A DNA stretch of 64,000 nt from Karalla daura (GCA_029224185.1 CM055210.1:14106900-14170899), one strand, 5' to 3'. Shown: positions 12,033-24,121, counted from the stretch's first letter. The notes: a model not told the origin generated them from the sequence alone. Translations and numbers: made by a program.

Positions 12033-12440
12033 CATGACCATAGAGTGTATTAAAGAAAACTGAAGCCAAAGCCCAGGTGACTTTACCTGCAATACCACCG
12101 AGATCCACTAGGGCTGGCTCCAAAGAAAATCATGAAATACTCATTCAATACAAGAGTTTCTTATCTAGAGTGTGATCTGGTGCTCAATTTTAACATAATC
12201 CCATGACTAAATAACTAGGGGCATGTCTATTGATTGACAGGTGACCTCGTTATTACAGTTATTCTCTGGTAGCCAGTATGGATCGTATGGATCAGTGGGT
12301 GTGTTGACGATGGCAAAGGTCAAATGTTACTCCTCTTTAGCCCCGCCCCCTTTCATCCAAATATGGTTTCTACTGGCTCCAAAGATTCAAGATGGTGGCA
12401 CAAACCAGTGGGTGATGTCACAGAGGGTCAGCGCTTGGAT
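12033..12440 (+). mobile_element. Family C dispersed repeat copy
   Basis: Aligns by eye to 14898-15185. Shared blocks in order: CCATAGA(G/C)TG, ACTTTACCTGCAATACCAC, GATCCACTAGGGCTGGCTCC, CAGTGGGTGTGTTGACG, TAGCCCCGCCCC, CAAATATGGTTTCT and ATTCAAGATGG. The CATAGACTG... start and ...GGGTGACGTCA end recall abundant non-autonomous teleost elements, but I cannot place it in a superfamily. It has a ~150 bp central stretch (12125-12270) absent from the second copy. Confidence 0.65.
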
Positions 12441-12688
12441 GCTATTCTGGAAATGGTTTTTCAGTCTGAGGGCCAGTTCTTTGTCTGTTAGAACAGAAGA
12501 AACAAAACGGTTCCAAATTCAGCCCTAGAAAGGAACTGCTTTGGTGGAAAAAGGCCTTAGTTTGACCCAAGAAGTTAAACCTAAGTAACCACCAAGCCGC
12601 AGAATTCCAAACATTTTTTCCCAGACTAGTGTTTTTGTTATTTATGGGACCACATGTCTAGCATGAATAACTCGTAAGGTTTGCTTAT

Positions 12689-12689
<1 letters not shown>

Positions 12690-12738
<49 letters not shown>

Positions 12739-12744
12739 ACTCAC
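12690..12744. repeat. (CA)n microsatellite, first of three
   Basis: About 20 CA units followed by two CACTCA interruptions. Confidence 0.97.
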
Positions 12745-12868
12745 AGTTCTCTGCCTGCAGCAGAGAAATGCTGTCATGCCGTCAACCAGGCCTGCACACA
12801 ACACGTCTACGCACATGCAAACACAGATGTGGAGCATGAATTACACTTTAACATCGCCTGCAGCACTA

Positions 12869-12876
12869 TACACACA

Positions 12877-12923
<47 letters not shown>
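12869..12923. repeat. (CA)n microsatellite, second of three
   Basis: About 26 CA units with one TCA interruption near the start. Confidence 0.97.
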
Positions 12924-12925
<2 letters not shown>

Positions 12926-13042
12926 TTACTCGTGTTGTGACAACATCCGAACACACTCACATAGCGACAGAGTGGAGAGGTATGGTGAGAAGCAATCTAG
13001 TATCATAGCTCATCTTAATGAAGTCACACCCCTGCTCCGAGG

Positions 13043-13043
<1 letters not shown>

Positions 13044-13081
<38 letters not shown>
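13044..13081. repeat. (CA)n microsatellite, third of three
   Basis: Nineteen CA units. The three tracts lie within 400 bp in the same orientation, with unique sequence between them. Confidence 0.97.
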
Positions 13082-13083
<2 letters not shown>

Positions 13084-14240
13084 GGTAATGATGTGACAGG
13101 TTACATGCGCCCGCCACATTAATGCGGCTGCTAATTTCAGACCTGTTTGACGGCGTTTGAAGACAGTTGCAACATAATTAGACGGCGGAGGACGTGGCGG
13201 AGTTTGTCGCCCGTGTGATGTCGAGTTTTAATGGCGGCCATGTTGTTTGAGGGCGGAGGGGGGGTGGGGAGTGGGAGGATGAAGGAGCGAAGAGTTGAGG
13301 TACAGTGGGAGCGTGGATGTGGGGAGGCAGACGTTAAAGCAGGAGGAGGAGGTCAGAGGTGAGCAGAGACGTGGGGGAAAGTGAACAGAGAAAATGGAAA
13401 GAAACAAAGAAACACAAAGTCGGGAGCAGATCCATGTGGGACGGAGCTGGCCCGAGGCCCAGGTATCCTCCTCGGGCCTGGGCTCAGAGCCCCGCGGCCC
13501 CGGCTCGGTTGGCGACAGCTTTGATTTACGGGATATTTGATCTTCCCGGTTTTCCTCGTACCCCTCCGCTCGCTCCAGAGCCACAGCGGCTCCCAGGTCA
13601 CGCTCGCACACAAGAAAACACAACCGAAAGGGAGAGGAATCAGACGCCGAGGGAGAACCTGCCACCATCGTCTACCTTCACTTACTGGTGGACGGAAACA
13701 CAGCCGGGAATACAGTCTGTTCCCGAGGCCGATCAGATGTAAAGTTCGCCTTGAAGTCGGATTTTACTTCACATTCTGTCTCAGCTTTTCAAGAGTTTAT
13801 ACATATATATAGATGGTGTTGAACCTGTTGTGTACACACTGTTATTATCACATAGAAAAGCGTTTTCCCATCCTCTTTAAACCATAGTTTGAAGCTTATC
13901 CTAAACCTAAACTTCCCATCACCTCACCTGCAGCCAGAGGTGATTTATGGCACGACTGGGCTTTCATTTCGTGCCCATAAGGAAGTTGACACCGCAGTGT
14001 GACTCTGCAGACTGATTTATGTCACCACAATGTGACACGTCCACACACACACACACACACACACACATGTGCAGCTCGTATCTGCTTTCACTCTGGCCCT
14101 TTACTGCACTTTACTGTTGGAATCTGGCCGGCGTTGAAGTGAGCGAGGTCCTAATGAGGAGCCAATAACTCACAGCAGCTATTAGACATGTTAATGTAAT
14201 TCATATATGATTAGCCACTTTATCTTAATTGAAGGAGCTG

Positions 14241-14280
<40 letters not shown>

Positions 14281-14629
14281 GAGGGGGTCAGGAAGACAGA
14301 CAGGAGGAGCAGCGGAGAATCGGAGGAGAGGGAGGGGGGCCGGGATGAAGGAGATGGATGGAGCGAGGAAAAAGGGAAAGACGACGGAGCGAGTGTAGGA
14401 CAGAGTTCTTGATTAGAGAGCGTCTGAGGTGCATTCGGGCTAAATGGTCAACGAATTCCACCTTTTTTTCCCATCTATGTGTGTGTGTGTGAGTGTCTGT
14501 GCCCTTCACAGAGGCACAGTGATGTGCCTGACCCAAATGACTGGGATATTATTGGGGGAGCGAGCGAGGGAGACCTCTGTTGAATACTGATGAAGCGCGG
14601 CACAAAGCTGCCTCCTGGCCTCATTAACC
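13082..14629. other. Gene-free stretch with TG/CA tracts
   Basis: A (CA)n tract lies at 14042-14067, (TG)n at 14243-14274 and a short TG run at 14478-14491. A GC-rich patch at 13430-13520 has an open frame on both strands but no recognisable product. Confidence 0.6.
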
Positions 14630-14739
14630 TGCCGCAGACTGCCTTTGTTTCCCTCCGCAATGCCACAAATACTTCCTACATCCTGTCCGAAAAAAAGGGG
14701 GGGGGGGGTTGGTCTTTTTGTTGGAAGTCATGCTGTAGA
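14630..14739 (+). repeat. Left copy of a ~107-bp direct repeat
   Basis: CTGCCTTTGTTTCCCTC, CTTCCTACAT, GTCCGAAAA and GGAAGTCA recur in the same order at 15704-15810, with many substitutions and an expanded G run here (14697-14708). It marks the left edge of a block containing family C and a LINE 3' end. Confidence 0.7.
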
Positions 14740-14741
14740 TG

Positions 14742-14792
14742 TAGAGAGAGAGAGAGAGGGAGAAGGAGGGAGAGAGAGGGAGAGAGAGAGAG
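14742..14792. repeat. (GA)n purine tract
   Basis: GA dinucleotides with GGG interruptions. Confidence 0.93.
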
Positions 14793-14897
14793 CAGGCCTG
14801 TAGAAGCTGCATAGGATGCTGCTATGGAGGAAACTTCTGTATCTTAACATTAATCAAACCATATCAACCATTTTTTAATCATGATTTGATTGGATCT

Positions 14898-15185
14898 GCC
14901 CATAGACTGAATGTAAAAGATGGACGTAGGCTGAAAAGTGAAGTGAACGTTACAGTGATTTTACTTGCAATACCACTTGGATCCACTAGGGCTGTCTCCA
15001 ATACACACCTAGTCAAAAAAAAATTTCAATCTTGAAATAAAAGGTTACGATATTCAATCAGTGGGTGTGTGTTGACGGTGGCATAAGTCACTGTAGCCCC
15101 GCCCCTCACTCCTCCCCAGCCCCGCCCTCTCTCTCCAAATATGGTTTCTTCTGGTTCCAAAAAATTCAAGATGGCGGCGCCCTGT
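14898..15185 (+). mobile_element. Family C dispersed repeat copy
   Basis: Second copy of the element at 12033-12440, with the same ordered blocks, ending near ATTCAAGATGGCGGCGCC. It lies inside the interval bounded by the 14630 and 15704 direct repeats. Confidence 0.65.
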
Positions 15186-15259
15186 GAGCCAGGCCTCATC
15201 TTTCTCTGTGATGTTGGAGGTCAATCATCCCTGAAGGAAACTCCTCAAACAAAACTGTT

Positions 15260-15703
15260 AAATTATCTAGTTGCAGCAAGTTCATGTCACTCACACTTGC
15301 CTACAAGGTGATTCTCAGATCTGCTCCCATTTGTTTCAATGTTCTACATTATTCTTTGTCTATTGTGTTCATCAAACAAGCATTGTCTTAATCTGTCACT
15401 TGCACAAACACCACAATCCAGACTTCTCTCATCTGTTGTTCTACCACAGGGGAACCCACTGACCCTGTCCATCTTACAGAAGCTCTTGAAGGCCCAACTC
15501 TTCCGTCTTATCTAACACTTTCCTTATTCTTTCCTCTCCTTACCCTTTCCTACCACTATGTCCTCTTAACTAGTGCTTAAACTCTGCACTTGAATCAGTT
15601 CTTACTACTTCATCTGGTGCACTCTCATCTCCTGGTCGTCTGAGGAATGTGGAGCAGAACGTGAAGCTTTGTATCACTTTGGGTAGACGTGAAATGTAAA
15701 TGC
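15260..15703 (+). mobile_element. Degraded 3' end of an L2/Rex-like LINE
   Basis: The blocks CTACAAGGTGATTCTCAGAT, CTGCTCCCATT, CCAGACTTCTCTCATCTGTT and AGAAGCTCTTGAAGGCCCAA, then CTCTTCCGTCTTATC, match in order the remembered C-terminal reverse-transcriptase/3'-UTR region of teleost L2-type LINEs. The remnant of the terminal tail is TTTGTATCACTTTGGG...GTAAATGC, the decayed form of the TTGTATCGCTTTGGATAAA tail. Stops and deletions make it a 5'-truncated fossil. The 3' end abuts the right direct repeat at 15704 exactly. Confidence 0.65.
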
Positions 15704-15810
15704 TGCCGCCTGCCTTTGTTTCCCTCTGCAGCGCCCAACACTTCCTACATCTCGTCCGAAAAGGGGTGTTTTCTTTTTTTTTGTTTTTCATTCGGAAGTC
15801 AAGCCGTGAG
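15704..15810 (+). repeat. Right copy of the ~107-bp direct repeat
   Basis: Partner of 14630-14739. Begins immediately after the LINE tail, with TGCCGCCTGCCTTTGTTTCC. Confidence 0.7.
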
Positions 15811-16317
15811 TGGAGCTGAGGAGTGGCAGCGTAAGCAGTGAGTGCTGGGAGAACAGGCTGGGGAGGAGTAGTTTGTCTCGCCTCTGAGTGCTAAATGTTT
15901 TCACAAAGCGATGACTTAGAACGAGGAAATTGAGCAGCGGAGTAAAAGGTGCTGAATATGTGAAAAACTTTTGCAAAGGGGAGGCTTTAAATGAAATGCC
16001 AGATGGAGAGAGAGAGCGAGAGAGAGAGGGGCGAAAAAGTCGGTTATTTTGTGTCGGAGTGAAGGAGAGAAAACTAGACAAAAAACAAAACATGGGGATC
16101 ACGCTGTCTCTCTCTCTCTCTCTCTAGCCGCAACTTGCAACACCTGAGAGGAAGCAGGGGAGGTGGAGGCGAGGACGGAGTGAGGAAGTGGAGCGAGAGG
16201 ATGAGAAGAAGGGAAAGAGAAAGTAGGACGAGAGGTTTGTGCTCTTTCATATGCCTTGGCAGAGCACGCCGTTGTTTTGTTAGGCGAAGCGTGTGGCAGC
16301 GAGCAGACTGATGCCTG

Positions 16318-16355
<38 letters not shown>

Positions 16356-18045
16356 TGTGTGTCAGCACAGGAGATTTCAATTTCATCTTTAATGGAAACA
16401 GCAAATAGGGGAACAAATAAAATGCGAAGGAGAAGAGCAAATCCTCCCAGCAGAGGCCCAGTCAGAATGGATGATGAGGCCGACATGAGGTAAACATTCA
16501 AAAAACAAGGTGTGCGTGTGTGTGTGCGTGTGTGTGTGTGAACACAGGAGAGACGCCTGGGAAACAGGAGGAGTAAGGAAAGGAGGAGAGAAGAAGAAGA
16601 GGAGGAGGAGGAGGAGGAGGTGTGGAGGGAAAACAGAATGATGGCCTGGAAACTAAATGATTGTCTTGTGCACATTACAATGAATCCGTGCGCATCTCTC
16701 TCAAGTCCTACCAGGCGATACACAGCTTTTTATCATCTAGTAATAGTTGTGCACAGGATAGAACTTGTTCGCACGAGGTAATAACCTGTTCGGACAAGAT
16801 AATAGCTTGTTCACACATGACTATTCACTGTAATATCATATCTGTGAAGATACAACTTCTTGACACAATCTAAGGATATGAGGACAACATGCTACTTTAC
16901 AAGATGAGAGATGTGTGATAAAACTTGAGCTTTCCTCATATCACAACAGACTGGGATAGGTGTTGGAGAGCATGTGGTATTTCGTTTTATGCTAGCCGGG
17001 GTTAAAATAGTGCTCGATTAGCCAAGTATGGTCGATTACATGGTGGCATCTGGAGTTACAGAGATGTATGTGAATTTCTAGTGCGCTTTCATCTTGAGAG
17101 CATGAGGTGAAAATCATAACCTGGTGGGTCTCTTTGGGGCTCTGCAGCAGGAATGCGAGGAGGGAGAGCGTCAGGAGGAGCGAGGAGGCAGACGGCACAG
17201 AGGAGAGGAAGCGAGGGATGATGAAGGGAAAGGCGGGGGGATCAGTCATGGTGGTGTCTTCCAGTCACACTCGTCACTTATACTGTGGAAGGGAGCAGCC
17301 ATGTAGTCAGAAATCACCGGGAGCAGGAACAGATTAGATACGGGCTATTGCTTCTGATGAGGCCTTGTATAGATCAGTGATGGCTCAGTAGGGACAGAGG
17401 AGGAGGAGAGAGAGAGGGAGGCCGAGATACCGGCTCCGAGCGCTTTTCCACTAAAGTAGATTCCCTGCATGTATGAGGAGAGTCCATCACAGTTTGCACA
17501 GAGGGGCAAAGTTGCTGTTGTTGTTGAATCCAGCCCCACGGAGCACATATCCGTAAAAATGAATGGCGTGTCACGAGGGACACGGCTGTGGTGGATCGTA
17601 AATGTGGAGCTGGTTTGTTTGGAGGAGGAGAGCACGCTGGAGTCCGAGGCGCCTCGTATAGACGGAGGAGGAGGAGAAGTGGAGGAAATAAGCAGCGTGT
17701 GCCCTGTGGAGATGCTTCCCTCCTGGGACGTAGTCTCACACCATCCCCTACAGACTCAGCCTTCCTCCGCTTGTCCTACATTCCCACGGGTCAACCACAC
17801 CTCACCTTTGACTAAAGTTTTGTTCGCTGTGTTCAGACAAAAATGTCCCTGAATAACAACATCATCAGAGCGCCTCATAATGTCTCCACCCCCTCCCCCC
17901 ACCCCCCCCCACCCCCCCGACCCAACCTGAAACACACAGACGTCTGTATCTGCCGTCTCAAGGAGAGACGGTGCCTCGCTGGCAAGACTCTGCCGCAGTC
18001 TCTCAGTGACCTTACAGACGAGCTGGAATGAAAAACGCGTCTTAC
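15811..18045. other. Gene-free stretch with simple repeats
   Basis: GA-rich at 16006-16030, (TC)n at 16106-16125, (TG)n at 16320-16362 and 16510-16540, (GGA)n at 16591-16621, and a C-rich patch at 17889-17920. A run of loosely repeated TTGTTCACAC / CTTGTTCGCAC phrases lies at 16745-16830. No supported gene; frames at 17374-17852 have no recognisable domain. Confidence 0.6.
16320..16362. repeat. (TG)n microsatellite
   Basis: Seventeen TG units, then a GAG interruption and four more. Confidence 0.97.
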
Positions 18046-18134
18046 CTTGGTTTTGTTGAACAACAGCAGTCTATTCCCGGCCGAAGATGTGCGGCAGGTC
18101 CAAAACATCCCCACGTCCTCGTTGAAAAACACAG
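18046..18134 (-). CDS. Candidate single coding exon, unrecognised
   Basis: On the minus strand a pyrimidine-rich run ending TTTTCAG (18141-18135) is followed by 89 bp and then a strong donor, AAG|GTAAGA (18046/18045). Reading from the third base gives 29 uninterrupted codons with start phase 1 and end phase 0: VFFNEDVGMFWTCR, then TSSAGNRLLLFNKTK. Composition is protein-like (aromatic and hydrophobic residues, an NKT sequon), and the segment is not a repeat that I recognise. Against it: no matching neighbouring exon was found, one other frame is also open, and canonical splice signals at this spacing occur by chance in 64 kb. I do not recognise the protein family. If real, it is one exon of a minus-strand gene with very large introns. 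Confidence 0.25.
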
Positions 18135-18277
18135 CTGAAAATAATGGAGATGTAACATGACATGAAATACAAAATATGTGTATGTCTGCTTACGTTCAGG
18201 TACAAGTGTTATGTCAAATGTCAAAGTACATACATGACGTTTAAGGCTGGACATGTATGTGCTCCATGGCTGTATCG

Positions 18278-18596
18278 CTCCAGTTACCACTTAGTTCTGG
18301 GAAAAGTTGCTAAGCTATGTTGTTTAGCGAGGAACATAAAGTCATGTGATCCTTCATGTGATTGACAGCCAATCAGGTCCAACCCTAGATACGCTGCAAA
18401 GCCTGTGGTTGCCAAATAAGCATGACAGGGGCGCCAGAACGTGCACAGAAATGGGCCGTACTGTTCTCCAGCAGACCTGGAGATATGTTAGCATTAAAGG
18501 GGCTTTTACAGTAGCACCTGAGGCGATTTGATGAAAACTAACGTTCCGTAAAGTCTACGTTAACACCAGAGGATAAGGATAAACACTCCGTCCAAC
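18278..18596 (+). mobile_element. Family B dispersed repeat copy, near full length
   Basis: One of the most complete copies, about 320 bp. Ordered blocks: CTCCAGTTACCACTTAGTTC, GTTGTTTAGCGAGGAACATA, AAGTCATGTGAT, GACAGCCAATCAGG, GTGGTTGCCAAATAAGCATG, GGGGCGCCAGA, GAAATGGGCCGTA, TCTACGTTAACACCAGAG and AAGGATAAACACTCC. It contains a CCAAT-box-type GCCAATCA, also present in other copies. No open frame is conserved among copies, so it is probably non-coding. Confidence 0.75.
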
Positions 18597-18804
18597 CATT
18601 CCAGGTTTTCCAGGTTCCGCCTCCGAGGGGCTCGCTCGCCCGCTCGCTCACTCACTCGCCCGCCAACACGCGACACGTTCAGTTACAGAAAATTCCCCGA
18701 CAACGGCGGTAAATTACATCGGTATTATTTCACCATATGTGCAGCACTCCGTCGCTCTGCCTCTCTCCCCCACTCTTCGGTCCACTTGACAGTTGGGCGA
18801 AAAC

Positions 18805-18814
18805 AGAGAGAGAC

Positions 18815-18869
<55 letters not shown>

Positions 18870-18893
18870 GAGGGAGATGGAGAGAGGGAGAGA
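18805..18893. repeat. (GA)n microsatellite with GACA and GGG interruptions
   Basis: Almost 90 bp of GA. Generates spurious RE/ER-repeat (plus) and SL-repeat (minus) frames. Confidence 0.97.
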
Positions 18894-20547
18894 CGGGTGC
18901 GCCTGCTGCTCCGCCGGGCAGGGACACGACCGCCCACCGTGCAGTCAAGGCTGAGGCCTGCATCATGTCAGACATGCAGATAGACACCCAGCTGAGTCAT
19001 CTGCTCTTCTGGGGACGGGACAGATGGACAAATACAAATGTGCAAGAAGTGCACGCACGCAGGCACGCACGCACACAGGCGCACGCCACGCCGACATGTG
19101 CACTATGTAAAGCCATGCTTCAGGAAAGATTAGACAAATATCTGCGTGACTGTTGTGAGCGTGTGCCAGAACAATGCCAGCACACGCAGAGAGAGGCCTG
19201 GGCGCTCCCAGTGAAGCCTCTTCAGCTCCTTTGTTGGATTTTGCTTCTAATCCATTTAATGTCAGCTTTTTTGTTTTTTTTCCCCCCTTTCTCTCTCTTT
19301 TTATTTTTATTTTAGGTTTTTGTCGTAACGTATGATGTGAATGCGACGTGTCAAAATGCAATTAATGTGCGAGACTCCGCTCGTCTCCCCTAGGTAGAGG
19401 CCGGTGTTTTAATTCTGGCAGAGGACGAAAGAGTTGGAGGGGGAAATTAGTCAGTCTTGGCAAAGTTGGACAGTTCTTTGTTCCGGAGCTGATTAATGTT
19501 CTCTCCCTGCGACAAATTGATACAAATGCAAATACAAAAGGAGACACGCGCTCAAACAAGAAAAAAAAAGTGATAGTGATGCAGGGGATCAAAAACTGTG
19601 CAGACACATCTCGGGAAAAAAAGACCAAAAACACCAAATCCAGGATCGTCCTTTCATCAAACGCTTTTCAGAGAATATCTGATGCTTCGCTGGAGGTCGA
19701 TATCTCTATTCTCTGAAGGAGACTGACCCATGTTCAGCCTCTTCTCCAGCTTCCACCTGCTGGATCCAGCTCCTCTCATCCACACATATGAACACTGATC
19801 TCATTATACCGCTGTGGGAGGGGGTCGGAAAGTCCCTCAAAGGGACGATTAACACGGAGCCAAAATCACGTTCCTTTGACAGATTCTTCATTCCAGGTCG
19901 CGTCACAGACCACGCGAGTCATTGAGTCTCTCTGCATTCTTGCACACTCGTCTTAATCTTAATTAATAAGACAGAACCTCTCTGTGAAATGTCTGGAGGA
20001 TGTTGACAGATGGTGCTGTGGCCACTCTGTTCTTTCTCTGCTTTCTATTTTCTGTCCGAGTTCTGACTCCGAGCGGTAACTGGATCTCTGATGGAACCAC
20101 ATCTGGAGAACCTGGAGCACGTACCCTGACATACAACTAGAAACCTCTCCAAACTGCTGCAAAACTCACAGTCAGGTCCTTCGTTTTTCCCACGTAACTG
20201 AAGCTAGGATCACATGATCCTGATTTCAGCATGTAAAGGACTTCCTGCTCCTTGCCTCGTTGGCCATAGATGTGCATCTGCTTTGACTGATCACTCAGCT
20301 GCTTCCAGCCCGGGACTTTGGACTCGACCGGAGATCGCAATCTGCTCCCGGATGAAGAGAATCTGTGGACTTTGCCAGAGCAGCCTGCGAGAGCGTCCGG
20401 GAGCTGCAGCGAGCGTCTGCAGGGGTCCGTCGCTCAGTCAGAGGCCGTCCCGCCTGCACCAGACAGGCTCCAGCTCCTCGAGATGTAACACGGCCCCGCA
20501 GACAGCCACACTCTGTTCCAGTCTGATCATCTTCCTCTGAGCTGGGG

Positions 20548-20550
<3 letters not shown>

Positions 20551-20628
<78 letters not shown>
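20551..20628. repeat. (GA)n microsatellite
   Basis: 78 bp of GA with one GCGA interruption at 20597-20600. Confidence 0.98.
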
Positions 20629-20629
<1 letters not shown>

Positions 20630-21928
20630 TGCTGAAAAACCTTCAGTCTAGACAAGAAGAGGATGTGGACCAGCTGTTCGCCGTGTCACCCTCTCTCTCT
20701 CTGTATGTTAGGAAAGATTTTTAACTGATTAACACCACAAACATAAAACAACATGAAATAATAATAATAAAAAAAACTTCCTGCCTCGCCCGGAGTTTTC
20801 ACATCCTGGAGATGAGAGATTATTTTACGACGTCGCCCTCATTAGGGCAGAAAAACAGCACCTGGTCCTGCAGATACGCAGATTCATTCTCAGGCCGAGC
20901 GTTTTAGATTTTAGACATTTCTCAGTTGAAAATTGCAAGTGCGATATTACAAGTCACTAATTTGGAGCCAAATTATGCACTGCATTTACTTGCATTATTC
21001 TCTTTTGCCCAGAATTAAAACTCTGAAACTCTCTCCAGATTTTTTGTAATACTGTGATTTTCTTTCTTTGCTTAATTTCATTCCTGCAGTAACAGTCTGT
21101 GATATTAATGAGGGTTGTGATATTTCTGTTCATTCTGATTCAGTTTCGTTGCATTATTGTGTGTGTTTAACCTCTCAAAGGTGACGTCTTAAGTTATGTA
21201 AATTGCTACATCATCTGCACAGATGTTTCATTCTTATATCGATGCTGCGTTTCTCTGTTTTTTCTTTCACTGATTTGCAAATAAAGCAGGATCATCACCA
21301 TATGATTCACATATCTGCATACATAATTAACAGAACATATGAAAATGTAACCTTCTCTTATACAAACACGTTTTGCGATTGTTTCGCGCCTCAGCAGGTG
21401 GATTCTATTAATTATTGAGCTTTAAAAGTCAGGCTGAAAATATCTCCCATCATAATACCTGTGATTGGCTCTTTCTCTCCTCCTTCAAACAAACAGCACC
21501 TGAGTCTCCTGGAGTTCACCCTGTCAGCACCAAGCAGGTGTGATGGATCAGGGGTACACGGATATTAGAATTACATATTCAAACAAACCTCACCTGCGAA
21601 GCTCCCGATTCTCAATAGACGATAATGCTTCCAGCTGCTGTAGGAGCTCAGCAGTGGCACAGCTTGGTTGGAGAGCGCTTTACGTGGTTAATTTCCTCCT
21701 CTCTCCTCACCTGTTGCTATTGTCTCCTAACGTCTCCGTTGCAGCCGAGTCTTGAGTGTGAAAAAGAGAAGTATTTAAATCAGAAAATGAGCAGTAAGTG
21801 AATTAGAGATAGACACTGACATTAAACCCTGTATGAGCTACTTTAGTGCTAGCTTGTAGCTTCTAGAATGTGTAGAACACGTCTAATATCTGATTAAATG
21901 CAGCTGCTGAAAACATTTAGCATGTATC

Positions 21929-22223
21929 AGCTAGCGAGCTAGCGAGCTAGCTGATAGCTAGCTAGAGCAGCTACACATTAGCTAGATACTATCCTCATAG
22001 CCACCCAGCTAGTTAGTTCAATGGCTAGCTAGCTGGCTAGCCGAACTGTAAACATGTTCAGATCCTGGGTTATTGGAGTGAATGTACAGTAGAACCTAGC
22101 TAGCCAGATACAGTAGTGTAGCCACATGTAGCTAACTAGCCAGATAGTGTGTATCTATCAGCTAGCTAGCTGGCTAACCCAGACTCTAACGTGTTTTCAG
22201 TCTAGCTATCTAGCTATGTAGCT

Positions 22224-22225
<2 letters not shown>
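21929..22225. repeat. CTAG/GCTA-rich degenerate block
   Basis: Around 17 CTAG tetramers in about 295 bp (roughly one would be expected), many as GCTAGCTAG. CTAG is self-complementary, so the block is full of small palindromes. It is not a clean tandem array. It abuts a CA array at 22226. Confidence 0.8.

Positions 22226-22302
<77 letters not shown>
22226..22302. repeat. (CA)n microsatellite, about 38 units
   Basis: 77 bp of uninterrupted CA, among the longest dinucleotide tracts in the window. Confidence 0.98.
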
Positions 22303-22304
<2 letters not shown>

Positions 22305-22739
22305 TAGAGTTAGCCACAAGGTCAGGAGAAGATAAATGGCTGTATCAAGACTACAGAAGACATGTTTATGGTATGGATATGGCTAATGAGAAGAGTCAGG
22401 AGTTGTAAAAGCCCCCAGAGTCATGAGAGAGATAAACTGTGACAGTGAATGGACTTAGCAGACAAAATGGATATGTGAATGGATATATGAAGACAAACTG
22501 CTAAATAATGCAATTATAATTCAATTATGAAACCCACGTGTGCGTGGGACGTGCGTAGATGAAGGTCAGAGGTTACAAGAGTGGAATTTTTCCCATATAT
22601 TAGAAAAAAAACGGAGCAAAATATCAATAGATGGAAGATTCAAGGATCTGTGTTGAATGAGGTGTGAGATGTTTTCAGTTCAGAGAGACACAAAGCAAAT
22701 TTTATCAGACACTGACATGTGTGTGTGTATATTAAAAGA

Positions 22740-22740
<1 letters not shown>

Positions 22741-22781
<41 letters not shown>

Positions 22782-22785
22782 ACAC
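22741..22785. repeat. (CA)n microsatellite
   Basis: Seventeen CA units with later CAAA and CACC interruptions. Confidence 0.96.
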
Positions 22786-24121
22786 CACCACCTGTGCTTT
22801 CCTGCCATCACGGGTTAATAGCATCAGCGTCGCAAAACGGAACAAGCAGCAATACAATGCTAAATTCATTTGCGCGATGAAAGAAATCTGATTAGTTTTA
22901 TCGATGCGGGCGCGTCATCGACGCGGCTGCGGGAGCCCGAAGTGCTGAGGCAGGTCGCTGTGTGTGCTCACGGGCCGCCGGCTGTTGACTCTGGCAGCCA
23001 TTTACATAGCGATGCCTTTGAGAAATCCATCAGGAAATAATGCACGCTTGCACTGTGGATGTACAGTATCAGCGCCTGTGTGTGTGTGTGTGTGTGTGCG
23101 TGGCCCCTCAGTTTAATGTTTGCAGCGACTCAAACTTTGTTGTATGGATTTCGCCAAGGTCACGAGGAGGAAGTTTCTTTAGCTTTAGCCTCCGTGTTTC
23201 TTCTCTACTCTCGACCCCCTCTCTCTCCTTCTCATTACAGCGACTCTGCGCTCCTCAAAGTGCAGTTTAAGAAGCCACAGTGTTGGAAAGCTCCCCGATG
23301 GCTGACCCGCAGAGTCGCGTAAACACTTTTTTTTTTCTTTCTGGTGTGTCTGGAAACTGAATTTGTGAGATGTTGCAACAATTCGCCGCAGCTGAGGACC
23401 GGGCCAGGTGCGCCTCGGTCTGAATGGCGAGTACCATTCAGTTTATCCCCCCTCCTCCACGCTGACCGCTTCCCGTAAATAGCTCTGCGTACTCCGTGAA
23501 GGGTCCCGCTTTCTGGCTCGTCCCCGTGTCGTCCTCCGTCTTTTTAAAACCTCCACTCGCTCTGCAGGTGTTCAACAGCGAGAGGACCAGACAGAGCTGA
23601 CTCTCACACAAATCTGGATGTGAGAAGAAGTGGTTGATTATCTGCTTCTTTTTCTTTTCTTTTACCTCGTGTACTCTTTGGAGCGCTGCAGATTCATAGT
23701 GATATTAGAGGCATTTCTACATAGTCGTGTCGAATAGTAATATAGTGGAAATGTTTTCAAAGAGAGCGAACCGTCAGCTCAGATCATGCATCAGACTGAA
23801 AATAAAGCAAGCGCCCTTTGATCGTTAAACCTTTTCGCCTTTTTTTTCTTTTTCTTTTCCTCCATTTTATCTAATTTTAGAAGCTGGACGCTCCAAGGAC
23901 GTCCACAGTGTCGCGCACTTGAGAGGCTCTAATTAGACCGTCCAGCCTCAGAGAGACCAAAATTAACAGTTTACTCCTGTTTTTTTGTTTTTTTGAACTT
24001 GTAAAACTCACATTTTTAGATTTACGGTCACAGAGAAGCGAAGCTGAAAAGTTGGAGCACAAATACAATAACACTGAGCGGTATTTATTGGTCTCTTTTG
24101 TGATGTACCTTTGATGTTTTC

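Larger units (their letters stand above)
18597..21928. other. Gene-free stretch with two long GA arrays
   Basis: A CTCGCTCGCC-type run lies at 18628-18662. The GC-rich segment 20214-20540 is open on the plus strand and partly on the minus strand, with a GTGAGT donor-like site on the minus strand near 20167, but nothing in it is recognisable and phases do not join to the 18046 exon candidate. 20640-21500 is AT-richer and unremarkable. Confidence 0.55.

Noticed and set aside
20137..20340. A minus-strand frame with protein-like composition and a GTGAGT donor-like site
   Set aside because: There is no convincing acceptor, its phase does not join to the 18046 candidate, and no family is recognised.
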